This document shows positions 1 through 12,106 of a stretch of DNA of 64,000 nucleotides, piece by piece (positions within the stretch are counted from its first letter, which is position 1; each line of letters starts with the position of its first letter). The notes beneath the pieces were generated by a model. It saw only the letters and a program-made list of their open reading frames with translations, was not told the origin of the DNA and ran no database searches. The stretch covers positions 357,385,566-357,449,565 of the forward strand of contig OZ024742.1 in NCBI GenBank assembly GCA_964016885.1, given 5' to 3'. The position numbers were made by a program, and so were the translations under genes. Source of the stretch: Eledone cirrhosa. Its lineage: Eukaryota > Mollusca > Cephalopoda > Octopoda > Eledonidae.

Positions 1-417
1 GAACCTTAATGACTTTAGCTTTTAAAGAATCTCCCTTTTCTTTAATTCTATCGACTATGACTGACCCCCCACTGATTTTATAGACATCTGTTAGCTTAAG
101 AGAAACTTATTGACAAGGAATGGTAGGCCATCCGGAACCTGTTTATAGAATTCTGTCTGCCCTTGTTACTCTAAAAACATAAATAAATAAAAATAAAATA
201 AAAATAAACTATAGCTTTGTAGAATTAGCTTTTAATGAATTCCCTTTTCTATCAACCAATGACCTGCACCCATCCCACTCCCCACCCTCTCCTACCACTT
301 GTAGAGACCTATAAATACCATATTTATTTTTTGATACCCAGATTCCTGATGATTTCTAATGAATGAAACAGTTCTAGTCCTGTAGAATCTCATCTATATT
401 AAAACTGTTATACTCTG
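1..417. other. AT-rich spacer, no gene seen
   Basis: No coding similarity or RNA gene is visible. An A/T-rich low-complexity run lies at about 171-211. The two halves may be old copies of one repeat, since both contain TTAGCTTTTAA followed by CCCTTTTCT (near 17-40 and 227-252). Around 345-400 there is a segment that resembles a second site near 63,536-63,590 (see findings). Confidence 0.5.
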
Positions 418-471
418 CTATGTATTGAGTACCTTACTTACTGTGGTTACCTCCGATTCAACCCGGAATAA

Positions 472-650
472 CGAATATATATATACATACACACATACAT
501 ACACATATACACACACACACATATACACACACACATACAATAATAACAATAATAATAATAATAATAACAACAATAATAATAACGACAACAACAATAATAA
601 TATACATATACATATATATATACACATACACGCACACACATAAGCATATC

Positions 651-691
<41 letters not shown>
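472..691. repeat. Compound microsatellite (TATACA/TAA/CA)
   Basis: Successive blocks of TA/CA hexamers (472-536), imperfect TAA/CAA triplets (537-603), TA/CA again (604-650) and a nearly pure CA run (652-691) are read directly. The CA run sits immediately beyond the 3' end of the minus-strand retroelement that follows, so on the element's sense strand the element ends in a TG tract. Open frames here encode only low-complexity peptide and are not genes. Confidence 0.9.
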
Positions 692-693
<2 letters not shown>

Positions 694-699
694 CAACTA

Positions 700-2990
700 A
701 CAGCGCTGCGATCGAATGTGGCTTTTTAGCCCAGCCAATGATCTAAAATGTCTTGCACAGAGTCGGCAACCAAAACATTCACTGGGAATAGTCGGCCGTG
801 TTTGGAGTTCGTGTACTTTTGCATGTCGCTTGAGCCCTCCTCCTGATTTACATTCTCTACCACATGTTTGGCAAGCATGATGAGTAGCACTCCAACAGCA
901 GCCTGGTAGTCAACCACTGGTCTTACTTTATGACTGCGAAGATGACTTTGGAGTCCAGCTTTGCTTAGGCAGAGTCTCGCACAGACGCTGCATGTCAACA
1001 CCATGGGAGGACCCTCGCCGTCTGGAAGTGCAACAGCAATGCCCTTCCTCACATCCCGCTTTACTTTCTCGTATGCGATTCGAGATGCCTCAAAGGCAAC
1101 TTTTCCCTCATATACAGTCTTTCTCCATTTATTACGATCAGCAGCAATATTTTCCCATGTATCAGCAGAGATGTTAGCGTCTTTCAGAGAGGCTTTCAAG
1201 GACTCCTTATACCTCTTTTTGGGTTTATGTGGCGGTCGTTTTCCTTTAACCAACTCTCCATAAAAGAGTTGTTTTGGTATTCTAGAATCCTTCATCCTGG
1301 CAAGGTGACCACTCCAACGGAGTCGTTGCTTAAGCACAAGAGCTTCTATACTGTCACACATAGAGCTTTCCAAAATCTCGACATCACTGATGTGGTCCCT
1401 CCAGTGAACGCCATGGATCCGTCTGAGACACATCTGATGGAAACGCTCCAATTACTTAAGGTGGTGTCGATATGTGATACAGGTCTCGCAGGCATAAAGA
1501 AGACAAGAGAGCACACATGCCCTGTACACCTTTATCTTTGTCCTCCTGCATATGTCTCGCCGACCCCAGAGTCGCCTTTCTGGCTTTCCGAAAGCATCAC
1601 TTGCTTTCCTAATCCTAAGTGAGATTTCTCTGTCAAGGTTGCTGTATCGATTGACAGTGCTTCCCAGGTAGACAAACTGATCAACCACTCCAAGTCGTTT
1701 GCCATACACATAGATGTTTGGTTCAGTGTACTGCTTACCAGGGGCAGGTTGGTACATGACGATGGTTTTCTTGAGACTAACAGTCAATACTAGGGCAGTG
1801 CAAGCGTCAGAAAATGCATTCAAAATGTGCTGCATATCACTCTATGTGTGCGCTACAAGATCACAATCATCTGCATACAAGAGGTCTCTTATGATTGATG
1901 TAAATACTTTTGTCTTCGCAGCAAAGCGCCTGATGTTAAATATGCTGCCTGAGGTTCGATATCGGATGTTAACACCATGCTCGCAATTCCTGAATGCAAT
2001 ACAGAAAACCATTGCAAAGTATATGGCAAACAGGGTTGGTTCTGGAATATCCCCCTGTTTCACTCCATTTTTTACTGAGATAGGCTCCGACATGTTACCT
2101 CCGACATTAACCCAAGCCTTCATGTCGTCATGGAAAGACCTAACTAAAGCAAGGAACTTATGAGGGCAACCAAGTTTCTGGAGAACCTTCCATAATGCAT
2201 CTCTGTTAACAGTATCGAAAGCTTTTGTCAGATCGACAAAAACCTGATACAGATCCAAGCCTTGTTCCATGCATTTCTCCTGGAGCTGTCTAGCTGAGAA
2301 GATTATATCAGTAGTGCCGCGTCGAGCACGAAAACCAGATTGACTTTCAGGAAGAACACAATCTGCAATGTGTGTCAGCACCCTACATAAAACTTTCCCT
2401 ACGACAGAAAGCAATGATATACCTCTGTAGTTCCCACAATCATTCCTGTTACCCTTTCCCTTGTACAAGACCACCATTACTGCATCTCTCCAGTCCTCAG
2501 GTACGGATTCATTAGCCCATATCCTGCCAAACAAAGAGTGAAGATGTTGCAGAATCTCTCACCACCATATTGTAGGAGCTCAGCATGTATGCCATCCATA
2601 CCTGGAGATCTTCCACTGTTCAGCTTCTAAATAGCCACTGCAACCTCCACAAGCGTCGGAGGTTCTGCGAGAGTTACTTTCACAGGACTTTCTGGAATGA
2701 GATTGAGGAAATCTTCACTGACGACAGACGGCTGATTCAAAAGATCATCAAAGTGCTCTCGCCACCTTCGTAGAATTCCTTGTGAGTCACGAAGAAGTTC
2801 TTTGCCATCCTTGCTGCGAAGCGGTGTCACCAGAGAATAAGACGGTCCATAAACCTCACGCAAGAGACTGTACAACAGCTTTGTGTTATTGGAATCTGAC
2901 GCAGTTTGTATCTCACCAGCCTTCTCACTCCACCACTGATCCTTCATCTGAGAAAGACTCCGCCTAACACGTGATTTTACATCCCTGAGT
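700..2990 (-). pseudogene. Non-LTR retrotransposon reverse transcriptase with C-terminal C2H2 finger, broken
   Basis: This encodes the replicase of a LINE, which copies element RNA into nicked genomic DNA. On the minus strand the order is: an N-terminal linker from about 2990 (MKDQWWSEKAGEIQ), RT palm motif FVDLTKAFD (2214-2240), the catalytic LLYADDCDL box (YADD at 1866-1877), a thumb region with KIKVYRACVLSCLLYACE, and a tail with a C2H2 finger (CSVCARLCLSKAGLQSHLRSH) ending near 726. Damage: TAG at 2627-2629, a one-base frameshift near 2557, TAG at 1842-1844 just after YADD, and TAA at 1452-1454. The last three segments share one frame, so these are point mutations in one ancient ORF. The 5' part including any endonuclease is missing beyond about 2990. 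The very short 3' UTR running into a TG microsatellite is typical of the RTE side of the LINE tree, but the clade is uncertain. Confidence 0.88.
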
Positions 2991-3165
2991 TATGAACCAA
3001 TTAACATTTTGGAAATCAATGATGGGTTAATAATCTTCCAATAGCGAATTTAGTAGACCAAAGTTGCAAGGTAATGGCCCTGATGCCGCTGAGTGTCAGA
3101 TCTGTCCGCCAAGGGTGACCCTACCAGTTTTCCAGATGGCATGGCTCCAACACCTGCACCAACAT
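2991..3165 (-). other. Segment between Helitron stop and LINE truncation point
   Basis: No coding sequence. It is probably Helitron 3' flank up to the point where the neighbouring LINE begins (about 2990). No Helitron-type terminal hairpin followed by CTRR was recognised here. Confidence 0.4.
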
Positions 3166-6066
3166 CTATAGCACCTCTTTGTAGACGATATTGCGTATCA
3201 TCCCTTGAGGAGTGTAAGCAAAAAGTCCATTCCTGCTCCCTACGCGGGATCAGGCAACATAAAGTTGGCCATGGGAGAAGCATGGCTGCCCCAAATGGAT
3301 GCCCGCCACCGACAATGTTTGCCCTTGTGACTTGTTAATGGACATGGCAAAACATGGTCTCACCAGGAATTGGGATCGCTGGAAATCGAACGGGATATCT
3401 GACTCCGAGGGGAAAAGGTTCATCCTTGGAATGAAAACATTCTCCTCTCTCCTGCACCCCGTTACAATGGTGGATTCAATCAAGTGGGGCGTCAGTAACT
3501 TGACGACCATGCGAGTACCGTTGCACTGCTTTGGTGGATGCAAGTTCCTTATTAGCATAATGGGACATTCAACTCTAAGTATAAGAATGTGAGGTGGGAG
3601 CCCTGGGGGCTCAAGGGAATTTAATAATTCAACCGGATAATTAACGATATGGTCGGGGTCTGACATCCGGTCGATAGATTTGAAGATGTGCTCTTTACCG
3701 GGAATCTTCTCAATCAGCTGCTCGTTAATAAAATTAACCATGGTATTTTTCGGAGCAAGGATGTCCCTTTCGCTGAGCTAATCGAGGTTTTTTAAAGTTA
3801 GATGAGACATTAGGAAAAACTGCTTCCCAAAGGTCAGAAGGGCTGCTCACAATGTTGCACAGGGAGTCGATTGCTATGCTGCCCTTGTCATCCGCAGGGA
3901 CCTTGCCCTCACCAAGTGCTAAAATGTTCTGAGCAAATGCTGCAGACATGTTGTCACCATGCAAATGAGCACGCATTTTTGTGCTGAGGTACAAACTCTT
4001 CACCTGGAGCCACAACATGGACGACTTAAGGCAGGCACGCACTTCATCAGCTCTTGTCGCTTTCGGGATGACAAACAATGTTTGCCGAAAATCCCCTGAT
4101 AGCAGAAGGGTTACACCACCCATTGGAGCTGTAGAATGCCTAATGTCTTTCAGGGTCCTGTCCAATGCCTCAAGGGCACCCTTGTGTGCCATTGTGCACT
4201 CATCCTAAACAATGAGGCAACATTTTTTGAGAACCAGAGCTTTGTGTGAACTCTTGCTGATATTGCATGCTGGTGTCTCAGTTTTTACTAAACCCAAGGG
4301 GAGTTTAAAGGTTAAATGTGCTGTCCTGCCTCCCGGCAGCAAAGTAGCAGCGATCCCGGACGATGCAACGGCTAACGCAATTTTTTTCTCCTGACGAATC
4401 TTAGCGAGAATCAAATTCGTTACAAAAGTTTTTCCGGAACCCCCAGGAGCATCGAAAAAGTAAATACCCTCAGTCTGATTTTGAACTGCGTCTATGATAG
4501 TTAAATAGGTCAACCTTTGGTCCAACAGAAGTTTGGGCTCATTTTCCTCTAAGTATTGGGAAAGAGATTCGATGTCAAATGCTGTTTCCTGCAACAAATC
4601 CGGGGCCAACGTGTTAGCTTCCTCTCTGGCGGCTGACGGCAAGCCATACGTCGCCAATTCACTCCCACTCATGTCGAGGAGGGCGTCCTCGATATCAATG
4701 AGTGCCCTGTTGTAGATAATGTCGCTGTAACCAACTTCCACTGAAGTATACTGCAGATGAGCCAGGCGCAGGAAGTCCTCAGACATGAAGTCTCTGTACT
4801 TTTCCCATAAAGATTTGGGATCACCCAATTCACACTTTTGAAGCAAGATGGCAAAGAGTTCCCGTAGACCTTTAGGTGATTTCAACAAAGCACGCTCTGC
4901 TAAAGTGGAATCTCATTGCGAATCATCCTCCAAAAGACCACGCTTAAAACAACTTCCCGGTATGTATCACATATTTCTCCATCAACAGTTTTGAGGTCCT
5001 GAAAACTTTGTGGGCCTACAACTTCAGGCAGAAGAAGGCGGAGATGAAAGCACTCATGCTGACTTGGGGGCACAGTGTAAACCCTTCCAAGACAGCTGTC
5101 AAATTTTCAACAACCTGACCTGGCGTTCTTTGCACCCAAGTGTTCGACCATATAAAGTAGGATGGAACCTGGGGACACACAATTGTTTGCGCAAATGTAT
5201 CAAACTGGCAAAGTTTGAAGAAACCCATCAGAGTGGTCTCTTTCAGATCGGCGGCCAACTTGGCGGCAGTTTGGTCTGTAAAGTAAACCCATTGCCCATT
5301 TTCCAAATGTACCGCAAGCTGTACGATGGCGGGGTGCCGTTGGTGTAGGGGTAAACCAAATAGGCGTCAAAAAGCTTCATTGCTACTGATGTACCGCCCC
5401 GCCTGGTATTCTGTGACCTCGTCCTTGCTATTTTCAGCTTGAAATGCAAATATTACAGCATCAGAGCCCTTATTTACATATTTGCATATGTATTTTATCG
5501 ACTTGACGGAGTTGCAAAACTCAATGTTGATGTGGGCGTTGAACATCTTCAAAAGAAGTGGGCAGTAAGGGACCACCCATCTATTGTCGACTTGACCTCC
5601 CCTTACTGTTGCGGTGAAGCCACCGCTCTCGGACCGTCTCCGCCTGTACAGGGGGTACCCGTCGCAACCAGTCTGAGTCTGGTCAACAAATTTTTGGGGG
5701 TATCCCTTACTGCACAACCGTCCTTTCAGACACGTGTGATGCTCATTGGGACCCAACGCACACGGACCATGTTAGCTTTGACGATGTCATGTAATTCCTG
5801 GTCAGTTGCTGGGTTAGGAATTTCAGACGAAATGAAGCTGTCTATGGCATTTGAATTGATTTTATCAGCTAACCAAATCAAAACGTGAGCATGTGGCAGC
5901 CCTTGTTTTTGCCATTCGACGGTGAACATGTCACATTTTACAGCCCCAAATACCTGACCCTTTTTTCATTAAAGCCATGAGTTTAGCCAGTTTCAATCTG
6001 AACACTCTGGCAATGAGGTCATGTCTGTTCGAATAATTTTTCCCAGGAAAACGTTCACGGGTTACA
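3166..6066 (-). pseudogene. Helitron Rep-helicase (RepHel) remnant
   Basis: A rolling-circle transposase remnant. Reading down the minus strand: a Helitron N-terminal block (RHDLIARVFRLKLAKL near 5977-6025), the Rep HUH motif in EWQKQGLPHAHVLIWL (HAH codons at 5885-5893), the two-tyrosine motif KYICKYVNKGSD (near 5460-5495), the linker with GRVYTVPPSQHECFHLRLLL, then a PIF1-like SF1B helicase with Walker A GGSGKTF (near 4426-4447), Walker B DECTM (near 4190-4204), LLLSGDFRQT, and the C-terminal SINKSQGQTL and GQLYVA boxes. The normal end is TAG at 3166-3168. Breaks: frameshifts near 5960, 5768, 5120, 4940 and 3770; stops TGA 5367-5369, TGA 4913-4915, TAG 4205-4207 and TGA 3250-3252. Three of the stops replace a tryptophan expected from the family. 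I did not find a convincing 5' TC end or 3' hairpin-CTRR end. Confidence 0.93.
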
Positions 6067-6174
6067 TTCCGATTCATATGTCTATAGTATTAATCTGTTA
6101 TATGAAGTGTTATTTTGCGGGTTGTTATTTGCAATAAGACGATTGAAAATGCCCCAGATAAGCCGTATGTCAAT

Positions 6175-6372
6175 ACGGAACGCTCCACTGCAGTGTTGTC
6201 ATATAGGGAGTGAAGAGCGACAGAGAGAGTAAATCAGTTAAATTATAGACAGAGGGAATATACGGAACGCTCCATTTGATCATAAACATTGTTTCTCTAT
6301 CTGCACTGTTGTCATATAGGGAGTGAAGAGCGACTGAGAGAGTAAAGCAGTTAAATTATAGAGAGGGGGAAT
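6175..6372. repeat. Two-copy tandem repeat, about 85-110 bp units
   Basis: Both units begin ACGGAACGCTCC (6175 and 6262), continue with GTTGTCATATAGGGAGTGAA and end in a purine-rich GAGAGAGTAAA..TTAAATTATAGA stretch. The second unit carries about 25 extra bases after the first dozen. It lies upstream of the Helitron remnant and could be part of an older element; no family is recognised. Confidence 0.75.
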
Positions 6373-7589
6373 GATCATGATCGACTTTTGCCCTTATTGT
6401 TGATGGATTTGAAATTTCTTTTCTTCATGACCTTTTCCTGACCAAAAGCAATAATTGTCCCAACTTTGAATAGAATCCGTTGGAAATTGTGGACGTGCAT
6501 CCATTACAAACCTTAACACACACATCCTTAGCTTTATATATATAGATATATATCTCAGGAAGCATTCAGTTCATTATACTCTTATAAATATATTGTCCTG
6601 GGTCCTTATAAGAAATTATTATTATTCAACAAAAGTCTCCTTATTTTTTCCTCAGCTAATTAAATTTCCAAATTAATTGGAGCTGTTTATTAAATCAAGA
6701 AAAAAATAAATGATAATTAGCGGGAGTATTATAGTACCTTCTAATTTCACTTCGTTATAGACTTTTTTCTTTTTCTTAATTATTGTATAATTTGGACATG
6801 TTCTGAAAGTTATGTGACAACATGTTTGATCAGAAGAATGTTCCAGAGAGAGTTGAATAGGTTCAATTGAGGAATGAGGTAGTTTGATGTTTTTGTCTCT
6901 TGTAGTGTGTATGTATGTGGGTATGTCTGTGTGTATGTGTGTGGTGTAAAAGAGAGGGGGAGGGCAAGAGGAGGAGAGAGATAAAAAGAGAGAAAGAGGA
7001 ATGAGACAGTGACAGAGAAGAGAATAGAGTGAGAGAGATTACATGTGTGTATGTGAGGAGGGAGAGAGAAAGAGGGAGAAAGAAAGATAGTAGAATGTGG
7101 TATTCATTGTTTAGGCTGCAAGTTGGTAAATGAAGGGATTTAATGGAAAATGTGGGAAGTGGAACTACAAAAGGAGGATTGAGAAGGTCAGATGTCTAGG
7201 GCAGGACTTGAATGAAGGGGCAGGCAGGAAGAAGAGAAGGTCAGTTTTCTAGGGCAGGACGAAGGGACAAGATGTGAATAGCTAAAAACAAGCAGGAAGA
7301 AATGAAGTTAGTGGAAAACAAATAACACATACTGCCAGATACCTTTTGTTTAAATATTTAATTAAAATGTATTTCTAGAAATATTTTAGTTAATATAGAT
7401 GTGAGATGTAGGAATAAAGAAAAGACCAGATAGAAATGAGAAGAATGAGGAGCAAGGTGGATAAGGGGAGATGTTAAAAACCTTGTAACATTTCAGTTAC
7501 ACTTGGGTCCCCAATAATAGGGTGAGGGATAACTGGGGAGTTTATTTAAGTTGGAATACATGGGGTATTGAGAATAAGGGAGCAGTGGA
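6373..7589. other. AT-rich non-coding spacer with GT/GA low complexity
   Basis: No gene seen. TA-rich at 6533-6553; GT-rich at about 6903-6945; GA-rich at about 6948-7090. Nothing else is recognised. Confidence 0.5.
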
Positions 7590-7905
7590 ACATCGGTAAC
7601 TCTTCTTGGCTGTTTCCGTTGATTTTTTTAAAAACCAGAATTAGTCATTTAGTTTACATATTGTGAACCCAAACCCTCCTATTTATTTTATAACGTATGT
7701 GATTTCTAGTAATGTACTTTTTTGTCATGTATAATGTTTTTTAATGTAGAAAGAAAATTAATTGTTACAGAAATGTTACCACTTAAAATAGAATTTCGCC
7801 AAAGATAGCAAAATTTAATAAGTGGAGGATTGTAATAAGAGAAGGGGTTTTGAAAAAAATGTATAAAATTAATAAGCGGGAGATGGGGACGATTATTCAA
7901 GACCT
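7590..7905 (+). repeat. Dispersed repeat, copy 1 (unclassified family)
   Basis: Matches 57,100-57,410 in the same orientation over its whole length. Shared blocks include AAAAACCAGAATTAGT, TTTAGTTTACATATTG, CCTATTTATTTTATAA and AATTTCGCC, in the same order with small indels. No ORF, terminal repeat or tRNA-like head is visible in either copy. It may be a LINE UTR or an undescribed non-autonomous element. Confidence 0.7.
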
Positions 7906-8344
7906 GAGAATATTAATTGTTAAATTATAGAAGACTGACACTATATAGTGATGTATCCTTCATTGGTTTCAACTGTGAGCATCTAGAAGTTTGACTAACT
8001 GAGCATTTTACACAGTAAATTAAAGTAAAGTGTAACAAAACCTCTCCACACTTACTGACTCCTAAACAACACAAGAGGCTGTTTTGCTTTATCTTGGGTT
8101 GGCACCATTAGTTTGGAGAAACTGGCCAACTTGAGGTTAAATGAGGTAAGACTTTCTTAAAGCCATTCTGCTCTCATTTCTTGGCCTTGCTCAAGCAGTA
8201 GAGATATGTAGAGCTTAGAAAAAGAACACTCCAGCCCTCTTGACGGTTGGTACTTCAATAAAGGTTAATTCAATATATCTTGTCAGGCTACTATTACATT
8301 CACACAAACATAACACACAGTTCACTTGGTTCCCTGCTGCTTTC

Positions 8345-8475
8345 CTATTTTGTCAACAATAGATGAAAGGCAAAGTTAACCTCGGGGGGGGGGGGGGGGG
8401 GGGTGAACTCAGAATGGCAAGGGCCGTAACTCTATGAGTCAAAACATGGCGTCCGACTCTCTACCAATACTGCCA
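8345..8475 (-). repeat. tRNA-derived SINE (family 1), G-run inside
   Basis: Reverse orientation: GATGAAAGGCAAAGTTAACC, then a G homopolymer of about 20 where other copies read GGCGGGATTTGAACTCAG, then ...CTCTACCAATACTGCC, the reverse complement of the tRNA-like head. Pol III A/B box positions correspond to the right and middle part. Damage is confined to the G-run. Confidence 0.8.
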
Positions 8476-8480
8476 ATCCA

Positions 8481-8577
8481 GATGTTATTTATTCATTTGT
8501 TATGTTATTTATAATGTTATTTATTCATCTGTTATGTTATTTATAATGTTATTTATTCATTTGTTATGTTATTTATG
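8481..8577. repeat. Three tandem copies of a 32-bp unit
   Basis: The phrase TGTTATTTATTCAT(T/C)TGTTA recurs at 32-bp spacing three times with one or two substitutions. AT-rich minisatellite, no coding value. Confidence 0.85.
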
Positions 8578-10022
8578 TATTAAAACATATTTGCAACGAT
8601 ATTCTAGTGTAAATTATACAACTGTAATAAAAAAAATCTTTTTAAGTAGAAAAAAAAATATGTTGGGGAAAACATTACTTTGTTTTATTTTATTGGTTAT
8701 TCGTTAGCTTTTATATATTTCTACTGCATTTTACTGGCTTTTGGAAACTTGTTGGTCTTTTATTACGTTCTTATGTATCTATGCATACATATTTATATAA
8801 GTATATACACATATAAAGATGTGTAAATAGATGAATTTGTCTTTTCCTTTTTGCCATGTCAATCTTCAATTGTCTTATCCTGTGGACTACTCCACGGTCT
8901 AAACATATATAATGTCTATTTGACTGTAATTTGAGCAATATTAGACAATTTGTCATGGTGTGTGTTATAAGTTATAAATTAGTCTTTGGTTACTGAACAT
9001 TAATTAGGGGTCAGAATAATAGAAATATTATGAACCGATATTAAGACAGATGAGCAGGTGAGAAAAGGTCAGCGGCTGAATAAGTAACACATGAAATGAT
9101 GATTGATAGTTAGATAGAACAAGTGCCCTCAATTGTATTCATAAATTTTCCTTCGTTCATATTCAGAAGATATCTTTAACAAAGCTATTAGTATCACTTG
9201 GCACTGTAAATTAAATAATGTATGAATCTATGGCGGGCAGAAAGTTTTATTTATTTTTTAACAATAGCCAATCTATAGAATCTACTGAATATATTTCAGA
9301 TGGTTGAATACATCATTAAATTGGCTGATATAGGTTATACAACTTTCGAAGTCCTGGTTTAAAAAAAAAAAAAAATGAATACTAATGAAATAATAAAATT
9401 TCAGTTATGTTTTTATAGACTATAATCACTTCTATTTTAAACACAAAATTCACCCATTCAATATTTGTGAAGAAAGGGGAGAGAGAGAGAGAGAGAGAGA
9501 GAATGAATTGGAGAATAAGGAAAAGCAAGCAAAAATAGAAAGCAAACCAGACAATTTACTAGCTGCTAAATCCACCCAGAATTGCCTACAAGACTTTGCA
9601 CACTTAAAATTGATGAAACGAAAATAAATTTTTCACCAATTTAGGAACATTGAAAACAAGAGTACTGACCAGTTACTAAATTTAGCAGTTATCATAGCAT
9701 ATTATCTTTCATTTAATATATTCTTAAAGATTCCAGTCTGAAATTTTCCGTCTTTGCTGAGATTATTTTGTATAGATGTTGAGATTGAAATCTCAGACAC
9801 CAAATCACTGCAAGTATTAAATCACAGGCAAGGAAACCTCTATCATGAAGTGGAATTTTGCCAAACATTCACATCAAAACAGTAATTTAATATAAGTTCC
9901 ATACCTATGAACTTGTAAATGTAAAGATTTCTTTTATCACAATATGAATATAACCCTAAAGGTTATTATGTATTCATTATTCCCCTCTAGCATTAAAAGG
10001 GTTCTTGTCCTTTGCATTAGAT
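8578..10022. other. AT-rich spacer, no gene seen
   Basis: No coding similarity. Contains poly-A at 9361-9375 and a GA microsatellite at 9478-9502. Confidence 0.5.
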
Positions 10023-10058
<36 letters not shown>

Positions 10059-11870
10059 CCGTTTTACGTCCGTTCTTCCCCGCTAGCATGGGTTAGACAG
10101 GTTGTCCTGTTGTGGGCAGTGTCTGGTCGGCTGACCATGCCTTGCTCATACAGGAACTGATTTGGCTTGATTTCTACAGCTGGATGCCCTTCCTAACACC
10201 AACCTCATTTACAGTGAGTGCTCGGTGCTTTTTCGTGGCACCTACACGTCCACTTTACAGTGTGGGCTGGGTGCTTTTTTGCCGTGGCACCTCCACGACC
10301 ACCTTGCAGTGGAGGGTGTGGGGGCATATTGTCTATATGCTTCAGCTTGTACCCATGGGAGGTCGGGTACTCTGTATTACTGCGTGACGCCAGAGGTCAC
10401 GGTCGTGTGTCATCGCCTTTGAGAGGTGTAATTGGGTAAGGTCGGCTTTTATCACCTCATCCCCGGTCATCTTGGGTCTCCCCACTCCGCGGTTTCCCTC
10501 GACTTCTAGTGCTCTGCACCTTTTTATGCAGCTGTCATCCTTCATACACATCACATGTCCATACCAACGCAACCGCCTCTCCTGCACACAGCATTTGATT
10601 CCTCTTATGCTCAGTCTCTCTCTCAATTCATTTATGCTTTGTCGTTCGCGTATATTACTATTACAAATCCACCGGAGCATGCAGGCTTCGTTTCTCTCTA
10701 ATCTACGTAAGTCTTCCACCTTCAGTGCCCAGGTCTCACTACCATGCAACATTGTTGTTCAGATACACGCATCATACAGTCTGCTTTCATTGTGAGGGAG
10801 AAGCCTTTTGCAGCTAGCAGTGGTAGTAGTTCCCTAAACTTCTTCCATCCCGTTCTTACCCTAGTTATTGTACTTTCTGAACACCCACCTCCGCTGCTAA
10901 TTCGATCACCTAGGTAGCAGGAGCTGTCTACTGTTTCTACAGGGCCCTCCCAGAGATTGGTGGTACTTGTTTCCTGTGGCTGTTTGCTTACTGTTTCAGC
11001 ACAGCTGCTGCATGTGAAGCCTACATTCTTAATTAAGCTTCCTGAGATCCCGCTACATCTCTTGTGTACCCATTATTTGCATTTGGGGCAGAGAATGGAG
11101 TTCCTACCTACACCTTTCCTACATACTGAGCAAGGCCATTTCCCTGAGGGGATCTGGGTTCTGTTTTCTCGTCTACTTATAAGGACCTTAGTCTTTGTCA
11201 TGTTGACTTTGAGACCCTTTCTTTCTAGTCCCTGCTTCCAAATTTGGAATTTCTTCTCTAGTTCTACCATAGATTCAGCTATAAGTGCGAGGTCATCAGC
11301 ATACAGGAGTTCCCATGGGCATCCGGTCTTAAACTCCTCCGTTATTGCCTGCAGGACTATGATGAACAGGAGGGGGCTAAGAACAGAGCCCTGCTGGACT
11401 CCAACCTGTACGCTAAATTCCTCGCTATACTCATTGCTAATCCTAACTTTGCTGACTGCTCCCCTATACATGGCTTGTACCGCTTTCACAAGCCATTCAT
11501 CTACTCCTAGTTTTCTAAGAGCCCACCAGATTACAGCACGTGGAACTCTGTCAAAGGCTTTCTCAAGGTCGACAAATGCCAGGTAGAGTGGCTTACTTTT
11601 AGCTAGGTACTTTTCCTGTAACTGCTCACAAGGAAGAGGGCATCAGTGGTGCCTCTTCTTGGTACAAACCCAAATTGCATCTCGTCTGGTTTCACCTGGT
11701 CCCTAATCAACTGTGCTATAACTCTTTCTGTTACTTTCATGACCTGGTCCATCAGCTTTATACCTCTATAGTTTCCTCTATCTAGTGCATCACCTTTACC
11801 TTTGTAGCAGTTGACAATGATGCTACTGCACCACCTTCTAGTATTACCTGGTTAACAATACGTGTGGTTA
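10023..11870 (-). pseudogene. GAT-tailed LINE, RT to 3' end, copy A1, broken
   Basis: A 5'-truncated LINE read on the minus strand. RT palm FVDLEKAFDRVPR (about 11,545-11,585), VGVQQGSVLSPLLF, catalytic LLYADDLALIAES (YADD at 11,292-11,303), then a Cys-rich PHD-like segment ([18 protein letters not shown], about 11,075-11,135), then the C-terminal block [15 protein letters not shown] ... [17 protein letters not shown] (10,342-10,752). Frameshifts and stops separate these pieces, notably between 10,752 and 11,073 and upstream of 11,590. The 3' UTR (10,048-10,341) holds two related 55-60-bp subrepeats and ends in an (ATC)n tract on the + strand at 10,024-10,058, equal to (GAT)n on the sense strand. 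The same protein occurs at 43.0, 44.7 and 49.8 kb, but those copies carry a different 3' UTR variant. Confidence 0.9.
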
Positions 11871-12106
11871 TAAATGTTTCTTCCAAATACTATCATTCTT
11901 TCACAGGATAAAAAATACTCTAGCTCTGAAGAGTAGTTGACCCTCTATAATACATAAGTGTATCACATATCCAGAATAGTGATGATGTTTCACAAACAAA
12001 TATTTTTATCACACTCATATTTATATGAGCCAGTTCTCTGATTACTTCTCAAAAAGCCACAATAAAATAGCCTTCTATATTCTATTAATATCCATCTCAT
12101 CTTCTA
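11871..12106. other. Spacer, nothing recognised
   Basis: AT-rich unique-looking sequence between the LINE truncation point and a MITE. Confidence 0.4.

Noticed and set aside
3166..6066. Stop-codon reassignment because several stops fall at Trp
   Set aside because: Frameshifts and other stops (TAG, TGA, TAA) in unrelated frames show ordinary pseudogene decay.
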